From Vanessa cardui (taxonomy: Eukaryota > Arthropoda > Insecta > Lepidoptera > Nymphalidae): a stretch of 64,000 nucleotides of DNA. The stretch is from NCBI RefSeq assembly GCF_905220365.1, contig NC_061143.1, positions 7,316,001-7,380,000 on the forward strand. Reading direction: 5' to 3'. The notes under the pieces are model-generated. The model saw only the letters and a list, made by a program, of their open reading frames with translations, was not told where the DNA came from and ran no database searches. Positions 23,211 through 35,500 of the stretch are shown here, one piece after another. The position numbers were made by a program, and so were the translations under genes. Numbering within the stretch: the first letter of the stretch is position 1; each line of letters starts with the position of its first letter.

Positions 23211-24002
23211 AATACCCTGTTATATCAATAAAGTATAGACATTAATGGGACAAATTTTTTTTCAAATAATCAGCGTTATTCAAACATGCAAGTTAGGAAT
23301 ACGAAATTAGTTTCTAAAAATTCTTATTTCCTTTTTTAATCATTAATCAATCAGTGTAATGAGGAGATTAATATTTTATTCTTAATTATTTGATTGAATC
23401 CAATCCTATCAGGGAATGTTTTCTTTAGACGGTATACATATGTATATGTTTAATTATTCGATAATACTTTGATGAATTCGACAAATATTATCGCCTAACC
23501 AGTTATCAAGTTGCCCTTGCCAATTTATAGAGGTCAAAATGACAACATATTCTAAGCTTAGGTACTAAAAATAAAACATTAACAATACAAAAAAATCATT
23601 TATAGCAAAATAAGGCTATAAATAAATTAATTCGCTCTTAATGTGTTTGTCTTTTAAACAAATGAAGTCTTTATTTTCTCAAATTCAAAAACAAAATTTC
23701 TCAATACCTTTTCGCATACTTTTTTGTCGTAAATGCGTTAATAAATGGTTTTTCTTATTGTTACCGTAATTAATTACCAATTATGCTATCAATTAACACA
23801 TCGTTAATAGCATCGATCAATTTTAAATATTAATAAAATGATGTAAAAGAGAGAGTTACACTTGTGACTCTACTTTATAAATTAAAACTAAATGAAATAT
23901 TTTTATGTTTCTAAATTAATAATATTCCTATCATATTATGTGCAAAAGAAATAATATCTTTACAATAATTATCATACTAAAAATTTAATTTTATAAATTA
24001 TT

Positions 24003-24037
24003 TAAGAGTGTAAAGACTGCATGTCTCTACACTCTTA
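24003..24037. repeat. 15-bp hairpin
   Basis: TAAGAGTGTAAAGAC (24003-24017) and GTCTCTACACTCTTA (24023-24037) are complementary with one mismatch and a 5-base loop. It could be a folded transcript end or the remains of a palindromic element. Confidence 0.55.
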
Positions 24038-24399
24038 AGTAATATTAAATAACCATTTTGTTTATTTAGAATGTTTTTTTTTCTTTTTAATTAAATATAA
24101 AGTTCTGAGTTTAATCTTATAAATAATTTACGTGTTAACTAATTGATAGAAGTTACTATTGAGAATGCTATGATATATTTTCTATTCAGTAAAACATACA
24201 TAAGAAAATATTTTTAATATATTGTAACGTAGTTTAGGTATGAATCATTATTTTTTACCTACTCTAGCAAGCAGAACCCAAATAACACAAAAAATTACTA
24301 CCTGCTATATGGGTCTGTCATACATTTGGACACAATTCGAATAGTAAGCGGCTGATCTACAGCGATTATCCTGCTTCCTTAAATCGGTCTCAGTGAAAA

Positions 24400-24438
24400 A
24401 TGTCCACAGGCGGCGGGAGTCGCGTCGATCAATATTTT
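24400..24438 (+). CDS. Possible orphan first exon
   Basis: AUG in a favourable AAAAATG context opens MSTGGGSRVDQYF, GC-rich against its surroundings, and is followed by GTTAAGT, which could be a donor. No partner exon in phase was found in this window before trithorax. It may be chance, an alternative 5' exon of the neighbour, or a fragment of a dead gene. Confidence 0.15.
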
Positions 24439-26065
24439 GTTAAGTACACGGAAGTTAACTTTATAATTCTATACCGCTTAAATTTAAACTGTACACTTCA
24501 TGTCTGTCTAAATGTAAAGTTGGTTCTTCGAGTTTTTAAATCTAATTTGTTTCAAAACCATCATATAGTGCGAAAGAGTTTTGTAAATTACTGTGATTCA
24601 TCAGGGTGAGCCCCCAGAAGGGGAGTTTGTCCATTTTTATATTTACACCGTGTCCCTTGCGGCATGCGCGCCGCCTCACCGCCAGTCTCGCTACTACAGT
24701 TTCACGCACCAACACCAGTGCAACGAAAGTGATGTAAATATTACTCCTATCACAATATTTACACTTTAAATCTTGTTTACTAAATAAAGGTAACATTGTT
24801 CTGTTAAGTGTAAGTGATCAAAACTGATAAGTTATTAACTTTAAGTGAAAATTATTAAGAAAAGTGAGTGCGGACAATTTCACTTCGATCGAAATCATAT
24901 CTCACGAGGACATACAGCCGTTTCTCTATGTATTTCAGGAAGTGTTTCAGTACAGAACTTTTTGTTCTCATAACTCACGCTAGAGGTCAGTATTAAATAA
25001 AACATAGCGCTTTTACAAGTTATTTCATTCTTCTAAAGGATATTTATATCACGTATATGATGTGTATATATAAGTATAGTTATAGGTAGCGTTTAAGGAC
25101 CGATGCTCTTCCCTTTTTGCATCCCTTCTCCGCCCTTTACGCATGATCGACCGGTAGAGTTTAGGGGTACATTATAAGTAGGGTGCGGGTAGCTACTATA
25201 GGTACAATATGTTTAGGGGTATGGATTTTTATCCATTATGCTTAAAAAATTATTTCACCATATGAAACATTTTGTATAAACCAAAATATTTTATAAAGGA
25301 ATATATGGACCAAATAAAATGAAAGATTGATTGAGAATTTATTCTTATAAATAAAATGTAATGCAAACATGTTAGCTATAAGTCAATTACAAAGCAACAG
25401 TACTTATAATGAATTACATTATTAATTTAAAACAAGAACTATATACAAACATGTTAAAAATAATAAATAAATACATACATAGTTAAAAAAAAACGAACAA
25501 ATGTCTTAATAATATCACAAATGTAAGTTTTTAACTAGGAAAATGTTCTAAATCAACATCACACATCAAAAAATAAATTCAGTAGGTATACTTGATTTAT
25601 CGACCTTGAAGGCTGAAAGTAATACAAAGTTAAACAAATTATTTGATTTCGTTACATGTAGAGCACTATATTTTGATCCAAAATAAATAAAACGTAATGA
25701 AGTTACCACAAAATCATATTAAAATGAGGAAATGTTGTTATTGTGCTTTACAATTAATGGACATTCAAAGCGATCATAAATAATGACCGTAGAGCAATCG
25801 CGCAGATAGATGAAAACATTACATTTTTATTGATAAAAAACTGCGAAGAGTGAGTGAAGTGACGCGTCTATGCAGATAGTTACCATATAGAGCAAGACGT
25901 AGCGAACGACATCGGACATGTTTGTTTTCATACCGGTCCGAATTAACGTCGCGATTGGTTCAAAATCCATAACTGGCCTCCGAGAGCCAGGTGTCGTTCA
26001 CACCGCGGCCTCGCGCGCCTCGTCTCGTTAATCACTCGTGTTCGCTATTGTTATAGCGCGTCGCA

Positions 26066-26075
26066 CAGCCATCTT
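26066..26075 (-). promoter_or_regulatory. Possible Pho/YY1-type site in the trithorax upstream region
   Basis: AAGATGGCTG on the minus strand fits the Pleiohomeotic/YY1 core. It sits in the CpG-richer block about 440 bp before the trithorax start. A single motif of this length is weak evidence. Confidence 0.2.
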
Positions 26076-26514
26076 TGTCAAATTACAAGCGATTCATTTC
26101 AATAATTTGGTTGTGTTTTAACAAATGGAACAAAACATAGATACTGTTACCGATGTGTCGTGTGATAGAAACGAGTACATTTCTACATTCTCTTTTGTTT
26201 TATCGTTGACGCTACGTTGAATGGAAGCGTTACGACGGCTTACAGTGTTAACGATCAGTGTACCATTAAAATGATGGATGATGTCGTCTTTTGCAAAAAC
26301 TGTGTAAAGTGTCTATCTTGTTAAATTATGTGAAGGGCGCTATTTGTGTTTATGTTTGATTGTACATGTGATGAGAACTGCGTCGTAATTTGTCGTACAC
26401 ATTGCATAAATGAGTGGAATGGCGTTGCGGAGCGCGCGGGCCGGAGCATGCGCGCCAGTTTCCTCGCGACCGCTGGGAACGCACTAAGTGTCCTTCGTTT
26501 ATGTGCATATCAAA

Positions 26515-29500
26515 ATGGGAAGGTCTAGGTTCCCCGGTAAACCGCTAAAATTCCAGAATAGAAAGCGTATCAGTGTCCTTTCGGGGGCCGTCTATCATGA
26601 AACTGCACCAGAAAATCATTCAGCCAGTCGAGGCTCGGCTGCCAACGATTTTGCTGGAGAGAAAGAGGTAAAGCGTATTCCGTGACATTTTTGTTAGTGG
26701 AAGAAAGTTACATAAAATAGAAAATGTTTTTGGGATATGTTATGTTTACGTAATAAGTACAAGCATAAATGAAGCGCCAAGCGTATTATGGTGCCAATAC
26801 AAGAACGTATTTTGACATTCTGGTTTCTGTTCATTATACGATGTCAACAAAGACAATCAAGTTAAATTCAACAAAATAAACATAAAACTAAGGATTCTAA
26901 CTAAATCTAACAATATTTTAACTTGCACTTTAATTATAACCTAACTTTTGAGTATGGTAGAGCTAATGGTTTGGTAGAGATTTATTATACATAACATTGT
27001 GATTCAATACATTTAATGTAGCAATAATGGATTTATTAAGACTTATAGACATAAGGTCTTTGAACTGTTACCAACACTTCATTATTTATTATTAAATTAC
27101 ACTTTTTTTTGTAAACAAATGACAAAGAAAGTCTTTATTGTGAAATTTCATATGGCATTGACAGATCTGTCGTTTATTTTAACTATTAGTTCTGAATCCA
27201 TAATTAATTATAATAATTGTGAAATTACATGTCTCTCTCATCTCAATGTCATATCATAATTTGTCATGTCATAATATACAACATGTACACATACTTAATA
27301 TTCTGTTGTTTTTGAAGTATAAAGCTCTATTTCCACAGACATACTTGGTAATTTCTGTATTCTTTTATTACAATTTTCTTTTTTTTAACATTGTGTATTC
27401 TAAATTGAGATAACTAATTGAGCAAGAAAGTGTACAACATTATACCACAACATACACGTAATTTTTGTATTTTTTTCATATTTCCCAGATAAAATGGAAA
27501 ATAAATCCATGATATTTGCTTACAATTTAATTTAAACTTGAAATAATTATAGATTTTTTATAAACTAACATATTTGTCTTTGAGGTAGAGATTTGTCTTA
27601 ATAACAAAATCTCTTCGTAGAAACTTTAAATAAAATCATTGCTATCCTATAAATAAAGGTCCTTTATCATAAATATGTTAATATTTCAGGAAGAAGAGAA
27701 GAAAGAAAATAGTGGTGAGAATGAGGCAAGTTCGGCTAATGAAAATAATGTAACAAATAATATTGTTAAAAATAATCAAGATCCCCAAGATAATACTGAT
27801 TTGGCAAAATCACCTGTTCGTACAAGATCACAAAATAAAATGGAGTTACCTAAAAATGAAAAGGTTAAACCAGTGAAGAAAACAGTGACATTTGGAACTG
27901 TAGAAAGTTGTGAGGATTTGTTTTTGCCACTTAAAAAGGTTCCAATAAAACACCATGCCCCACTCGTGTCTATTATTAAAAAGAAATCATCACTTAAACA
28001 GACCGAGTACTCCACATTTAATAGTATATTAAAGCCAGCTAAGTTGACAGATTTAAGTTCAAAATCATCGTTAGAACATCAAGAAGGATATCTGAGGAGA
28101 AATTTGAACCCTCTATCTAAACCTATAAATAAATTTTCACAGTTTAGTGACAGTCGTAGTACTTCACCTCCACCAAGGAATATATCACCAATTGAGAGGG
28201 ATAGCATTAATTCCACCAAATTTGTCTTACCTGTAAGGAGTAGTCACTCATCAAGAGTAATTAAGCCTAATAAAAGATTTATTGAAGGTGATGAACATAC
28301 ATTAGTTGCAAGTAGTTTATCAACAGGAAAAGTCTTAAAGAAGCCAAAATTAAAAAGGCTAGTATTTAACAATCTACATGATGATGAAGATACTCCTGAA
28401 GAAGAAGAATCTGAAAAATCTAATGACAATGAGAAAACTAGAGATAAGCCCTTATTAACATCAAGTCTGTTCAAAGACAAAACAACAAACTCATTTTCTA
28501 ATCTCAGTAACACTAGCTCAAGGAAACCAGTACGAGACTTCTTCTCATGCGAAAGAGAAGCAAAAGAGACGGAAATCTCACAAGATGAAAATTCTAATGT
28601 TGAAAGTTTAGAGAAGTTGAAGTCCCCTGAGCCAAATAAAGAGGACAGATCAGGGCATGCCATGAGAAAGCTCATGGACATTTCAGATGCTAGTAGTTCA
28701 ACAAGCAGTACTGGTTCAGAGTCTGAAGAGAGTTGGGAGAGTGACAGCCTTGAAGGTAGCGGAGAAGAAGGAGAAAGACAGCCTCCTACTAGTCCGGAAA
28801 AAGATAAGACATCAGCTTCACAGTTATTGAGTGGTAAAGTTATTATTAGAGAAGCAAGATTACAGTTAACTACCCCAGCACCATCTACAACTGGACTTGA
28901 TGGCCCATTCTCAGCTCTATCAACAGTATCATGTAAGTTTTTCTTATTTAAATCTGTTTAAGCATCAGTTGATTCAAGTATACTATGTGAAAAAAATCAT
29001 AATGATCAAGTTCATGTTTTAATTTGCGCATAACTTTTTTTTTTACACAGATTTATCATAATCATAGCTATACAAAGAGAATCTTACCTTTTTGTCTATA
29101 CTCATAATGATTATCTGAATCAATAATACTTCATTAAACACTTCTTGTAAAAATATCTTTTTTTTAGCTAATAATCCACCTGCAACTGTTACTTGCGGTG
29201 TTTGTGGGGCAGTCAGATTCTACAGATTTGTACGCCAAGCAAGAAAATTTGGCATATACTCATGCGAGTCTTGCAGAAAATTTATTTCAAAGCTACTAAA
29301 GAAAGACAAAATGGTTTTACGAACACAACCAGTGGTTACACATTGTGTCAGGGGTGAAGGTAATGAATAATTATTATATTAGAAAATTATGTTATTATAA
29401 AAAAATATGTTTTATTGATTAATATATTTTTTAGGTAACTGTCATGTTCCCCCAGTAGTTCGATCACAACAGTGGAAATTACTTAAATGTACAAACAAGT

Positions 29501-32500
29501 CACGTTGTCCGGCTTGTTGGCTCAAATTATGTTTAAAGGCTTTCCAAGTGCCCCCACACATCCGAGCCACTTTAACAGCTATGTTGCCTCCATACATGCG
29601 AAGTGGGTCAAAACCTTCCGGACCCTTGACACAAGCACATCCTCTGAGAATAGGGTCCAGTAATACAGCTACTACTCAAGCACCATTTAGTGCATTGGCA
29701 ACAGAAAATGACACTAATATCTTTGCCATTAAAACAAGCAAAAAAATTGACGAAATTGACAAGGTTGAGGTAAGCTATTTTATTTAAAAAAAAAAAGGGA
29801 ATATTACATTATCAATTAATATTCTTTAAATGTATTAATAAATGTTACAGAAGGAATCTAAGCCACAAAAAGAAATTCAAGAAAATGATGAGTCTAATGA
29901 AGAATTCAGTGCTAATAGAAAGCGTCGCATAACTAGGGTGAAAGTTCGGAAGAAAGATAAAGGTGAATCTAAGCAGAGTGAAGATCCTAAGAGGCAAAAA
30001 ATGGAACTTAAAGGTCCTAGAGTTAAACATGTGTGCAGGAGTGCATCAATTGTGTTAGGACAACCAATTGCAACATTTCCTACTCTTGAGGGGAAAGAAA
30101 AGCAAGACAAACCACTGCAATCTGATGATGATGGCAATTCAATGCTCATTGATGACAAGGAAAGAGTTACTCCAGATATTTCCAGCTGTGACTCTGAATT
30201 GGACACTGAGAACAGACCAATGCAAATAGTCCCAGAAGCTATAATTGTAAAGGAAAGTGATTCAGACCCACTAACAGAATCTAAGAAGAGAAAGATAGAT
30301 TCAACAGTTTTGACAAAAGCACTGAGTAGAATTGATTCTAGTGAAGATGAAACTGTCATGGATCTCGTTCCGAGGAAAACAACATTGAAACCTCTTACAA
30401 ATATTACCAATGTAACTCAAATAAAAATTTGTTATATAATTATATTTTTTTTGTTTGAGAGCAATCTAAGATTTTTTTATTGTCTTATAGGTGCGTGGCC
30501 GCGTTCAGAAATGTGGCCAAAATAGACCAGAATTAATCTGTGTTGACTTTTGGGAGAGCTACGATCCTGACGAAGTTTGCAACTCTGGTTTTGGGCTTAT
30601 AGGCACTATCCCATTTACTTTAGCAAAGCTTTGCTTTTTGTGTGGAAGTGCAGGGAAAGAAAAGGTAACATTATTGTTTTTATTTTTTAATATTTAGTCA
30701 TCTGTTATTTCATTATACTATTTAACTAACCACTAGACCAACAAAGATATTTATATACATAAATGTAAAAACATTGTATATGTTCTTTCAGATGCTTGTA
30801 TGTGGGAGTTGCTGTGAATGGTACCATGTATGGTGCGCAGAGGAGGCAGGTGGCGGCGGCGACTGGACATGTGCGCGGTGTGTGTGGTGTGCAGCTTGTG
30901 CGCGCCCTGCAGCCAGGCTTCGTTGCCGCACATGTGCTAGACCCTATCATGCGGCCTGTCTGCCCGCTGCTCCGCCAGATCACCGAAGCGATTGGCCTCA
31001 GGTAAAATAGTTTTCTAATAAAAATTTGTACATTTTAGTAAGTTTGTAAATATGAACATTATACTTTGATGAATTACATTATATTAGATGAAAGATGATA
31101 GAAAAAATATTTCAAAGTTTTTAACTAACGCGAAAATAGTTCGTAAATAAAAAACAATGTTGAAAATGTGAAATATTGAATATATTATTAAAAAAAAGTA
31201 AAAAGTCTAAATAGTATTAATTTTTTTTTCTATTGATTTTAATAGTATGATTTTTAAAATTTCAGATCTGCAGTTCATGCTTAAAGTGCAAGAGTTGCGA
31301 TAGCAGCCGTGTTAATAAGTTTGTAGGAAGCCTGCCTTTCTGCAGACCCTGTTTTAAACTCCGTCAAAAAGGAAATTACTGTCCTCTGTGTCAGGCTTGT
31401 TATAGGGACAATGATTTTGATAGTAAGGTATGTATTTCAGTATTTTTGTTGTTGTTTTGTTAAATTATTACAATAAGTTATTTTTATTGATATCATTATA
31501 TATCTTATTACAGATGATGGAATGTGGCTGGTGTGGAAGGTGGGTCCATGCTAGTTGTGAAGGCTTATCTGGTGAGGGTTATCAACTCCTGTCTGCTTTA
31601 CCACCATCTATTGAATACATTTGTTGTAAGTGTATGCCTACTGATCCACCATGGAGAAAAATGCTTACAGAACACCTTAAAGGAAGGCTCTTACACCTTC
31701 TCAAATTACTAGCGAAAAATAAAAAGGCTTGTGCTCTACTAAAACTGACACCTCATAAAAATACACCAGTGCCCAACAAGCCATACCGACTTATGTCTCC
31801 ACAGGCTATAAGAAAACTTCATTTTGATAGTGGTGATGAATCTATGAAGAATACATCAGAAACTAAAGTCTACAGAAACACGTCAAGAGGACGGCGAAAT
31901 AACAATTTCGGACAAAATAAAAGTGAAGATTCTATCACTTCTCAAATATGGCATTGCTCATCACTGTTGTCTGATGTTGAAATGGAAAAGGAGGATATTC
32001 CTCATACTTCCCATAAAGTTGTTAATCTTCAAGAACCTTTGATGCAAAATAAAGAGATATGTTTTTCCACTGGCCTCTACAGTAATAAAGCTGAGTTTAA
32101 CACCTCTTGTGTGGAGGTTCATGAAAATTACCCTCCCCAAAATAAGACAGAAAAAGCAACAACTATGCTACCAACAACATTACATAATGAAAAATATGAG
32201 CCAATATCAGATGATGATGAGCCTTCTAAAGATTTTTCACAAGCTCGAAGTGAACAAGACTTGAGTCCAGCTATTATAAGACATTCCAATGTACCAATGG
32301 ATGACACAGCACTTGATGATTTAAATAGGCTGATTTCACCATCTCTATTGGATATAAAAAAGAGAGTTAACAGTGATGAATACATTTCTTTAAAAGATTT
32401 TAACCATGACATGAAAGATGTAATCGAAAGAACAGCAAGTGTAGATCTGAAAACTATCTACAAAGATTTGTTTTCAGAGACATTTCCATGGTTTGATTGT

Positions 32501-35500
32501 GAACATAATTGCTTACAACCTAATTTAGAAGTTGAAGGAGAACAGGAAGACTCAGATTCATTAAAAGACATGGAAATGTGTGATACTAAGGGCATTAAAG
32601 CAACTGTTCGTGTTGGTCGGCCAGTTGACCAAATTGTGCCAAAACTGGAATCTAATGGAGAAAAAGAAGAAGAAAAACTTCTTGAATTTTATTCTATGGT
32701 TGATTCTAGAATTTGTATATTGTGCAAAACAACTGGTGATGGTTTGCCTTTTATGGAGGGACGACTGTTATATTGTGGACAAAATGATTGGATTCACGCT
32801 AACTGTGCTTTGTGGTCTGCAGAAGTATTTGAAGAAATTGATGGTTCTCTTCAAAATGTGCATTCTGCTATATCTAGAGGGAAAATGATAAAATGCGCCG
32901 AGTGTGAAATAAAAGGAGCAAGTGTAGGATGTTGTGCTAAAAATTGTAGTGAAACTTATCATTACGCTTGCGCACGAAAAGCGAGTTGCGCATTTATGGA
33001 TGATAAAAGAGTCTTTTGTCCTACTCATGGAAAAGATGTGCCAAAAAAAAGTCTACAAAAAGATGCAGATTTTGAATTAACAAGACCAGTATATGTGGAG
33101 CTTGATAAGAAAAAGAAAAGATACAGCGAAATCAATAAAGTACAATTTCTAATGGGATCATTGACCGTACATAGTCTAGGAAAGATAGTCCCATCAGTAT
33201 CAGATTATGAAGATTTTTTAATGCCTGTTGATTTTTCCTGCAGTCGACTATTCTGGTCATGTAAAAAACCGTCTAAAATTGTAAGATATACTATAAAGAC
33301 GAAGTTAATACTGGCTGAACCAATGCCAGGATTTGATTTTGGTGTCAATATTACTGTTGACCATAGCATGGATGTTCAAGTCGTAGATCGTGTCATGGCC
33401 GAAATAGGAGCATGGCATGAAAGCTTAGAAACTGGGACAAGTAAAAGTGTTCTCATGTTTAAACATGACAAATCACCGATTAAGTTTGGAAATACAGTTA
33501 CTTTAGAAGACTTGGCAGTAAAACAAGTTGTTGAATATTTATTGGATAATGTTTGTAAACAAGAACAAGATGAAGAAGAACCTCAAAATACAGCTGATCT
33601 TCTACCTCCTGAAGTGAAAGATGCAATTTTTGAAGATCTAAATCATGATCTCTTAGATGGTATATCTATGCAAGATATATTTCCAAAGTTGATGTCGTAC
33701 GAAGATCTTGTTGCAATGGATCTTAAAAATGAATTTATTGGCGTAATAAGTCAGTCAGATGATAAGTCCGATTCACGATCTAGTGATTTTATTGATGAAT
33801 TCTTTAATGCGCGCTTAGAATCGAGCAATAAGGAATTAAAGAGGAGTAAATCGGAGATGTTGTTGCAAAATCATAGTCTAAAGACATTAACCACAGGGCG
33901 AGGCCAACAAAGGTCTACTAGTTTAACTTGGAATAATAAATTTGATACAAGTTTACTGTCGTCGACAATAAAAAGATGTAAAATGGGAAAATCATCAACT
34001 GTTACTGGTAAGCTTAGTCCAATTCAGAGAGTTTTTGAAAATTCTTTAGAGACAATTAAGGAAATAGATCGAAGCAATGATAAAAAACCAAAGGTAGAGA
34101 CAACTACTGGGTCAAACGATTGTCATGAAACACCGCATACTTCAGGGATTAATTATTGTACCACTTCTCCTAAACAAAAAGAAGAAAATAGTACAGATAG
34201 TAAAAATGACAAATCTGAAGGTTATTACACAGATGTTATTGACTTTTATACGAAGATACAATGCAGTCCAATTTCACAGTTGGATGGAGCTGCCGACTGG
34301 TCAGGGTCGGAGAGTAATTGCAGTTCACGACCAGGTAGTCCTCAAGATGACTTTTCACCTATTCAACAACTTGATGGAGCGGAAGATAATCATTCTGGAA
34401 TTGAGAATACATTAAAAAGCCAAACAAATCAATTTTTGTATAGAGCCAGTGGTTCTGAAAGCACATATACTGTTACTATAGCTGGTAATTCAATAAGTGG
34501 CCAACCAGAATTAGTTATGCGACCTCTAGATGACACTTCCGCGTCAGGACAAATGGAGCAATTAGTTAGATGTGATAGATGTCAATGCACATACAGAAAT
34601 AAAGAATCATACGACAGACATATGCCTTCTTGTGATATGATGTCCACAAGTGAAAGTGAAAGTGAAAATCCTAAGTCTCCAGAAAATAGAACTTTGACAA
34701 CTTTGCAAAATGCTTTTCAGGGAGCATTTGCACAACCTATGATAATACATGCAGGAGTTGTTAGTGGTACTGAAAATACTGTAAAGGCGGAAGGCATTTC
34801 TGCAAGAAGGACTTCAATCAATACACGCCAAATCACAATAAACGGCACAATCGTTGAAACACCTTCACCAGGTCCAACTAATGAAATGACTATGACAATA
34901 ACTGAACAAATGAAATCAGGAACAGTTATTTTTGACCAGAGTAAAACAACCAATGTACAAGTGTCAGCAAATCAACAAGTCTTATCATCACCTCAAATTG
35001 TTGTAACACCACAGATGCTTTTACCTCCCAAAACTAGTTCAGCTGGAGGACAAAAAATTATGACGCAACAAATAATAACACAACCAGGACTCCTTCCCTA
35101 TAATATTTGCGTAAAGCCAGGAACAGGCAATACAAACTTACAGCAACTTCAAGGAAATACCGATATGACTCATTTATTATCAGGATCAGGTGGAATTCAA
35201 GTTTTAACATCTAATTCTAATCAAGTATTAACCATACCAACAAATCAATCAGGAAATCTAACACCTCTAATTCAAGGTAAAAATCAAGTTGCAAATTTCC
35301 CAAATATGGCTAGTGCAACTTCTATAACTCTACCTGTCAATTCAATACAAGGAATGCCAAACGCTTCCATTATTCAAAACATACAACCAATGATCCGGCC
35401 ACAAATTCAAGGTAACCCAACTATTGTTGTACCCGCCATGACTGCCCAAAGACTTACTTCGCCTAGTTCTCAAAAACAACAAATAATACTACCAAATACT

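Larger units (their letters stand above)
21508..26514. other. Intergenic region between dUTPase and trithorax
   Basis: Five kilobases separating divergent genes. Contents I can support: a tRNA-type SINE (22877-23210), a hairpin (24003-24037), a possible orphan first exon at 24400, and a GC- and CpG-richer block from about 25850 to 26514 that probably holds the trithorax promoter and 5' UTR. The rest is AT-rich with short meaningless frames. Confidence 0.5.

Noticed and set aside
30726..30983. Minus-strand Cys/Arg-rich frames opposite trithorax exon 7
   Set aside because: Shadows of a GC-rich PHD exon whose plus-strand reading is clearly coding.
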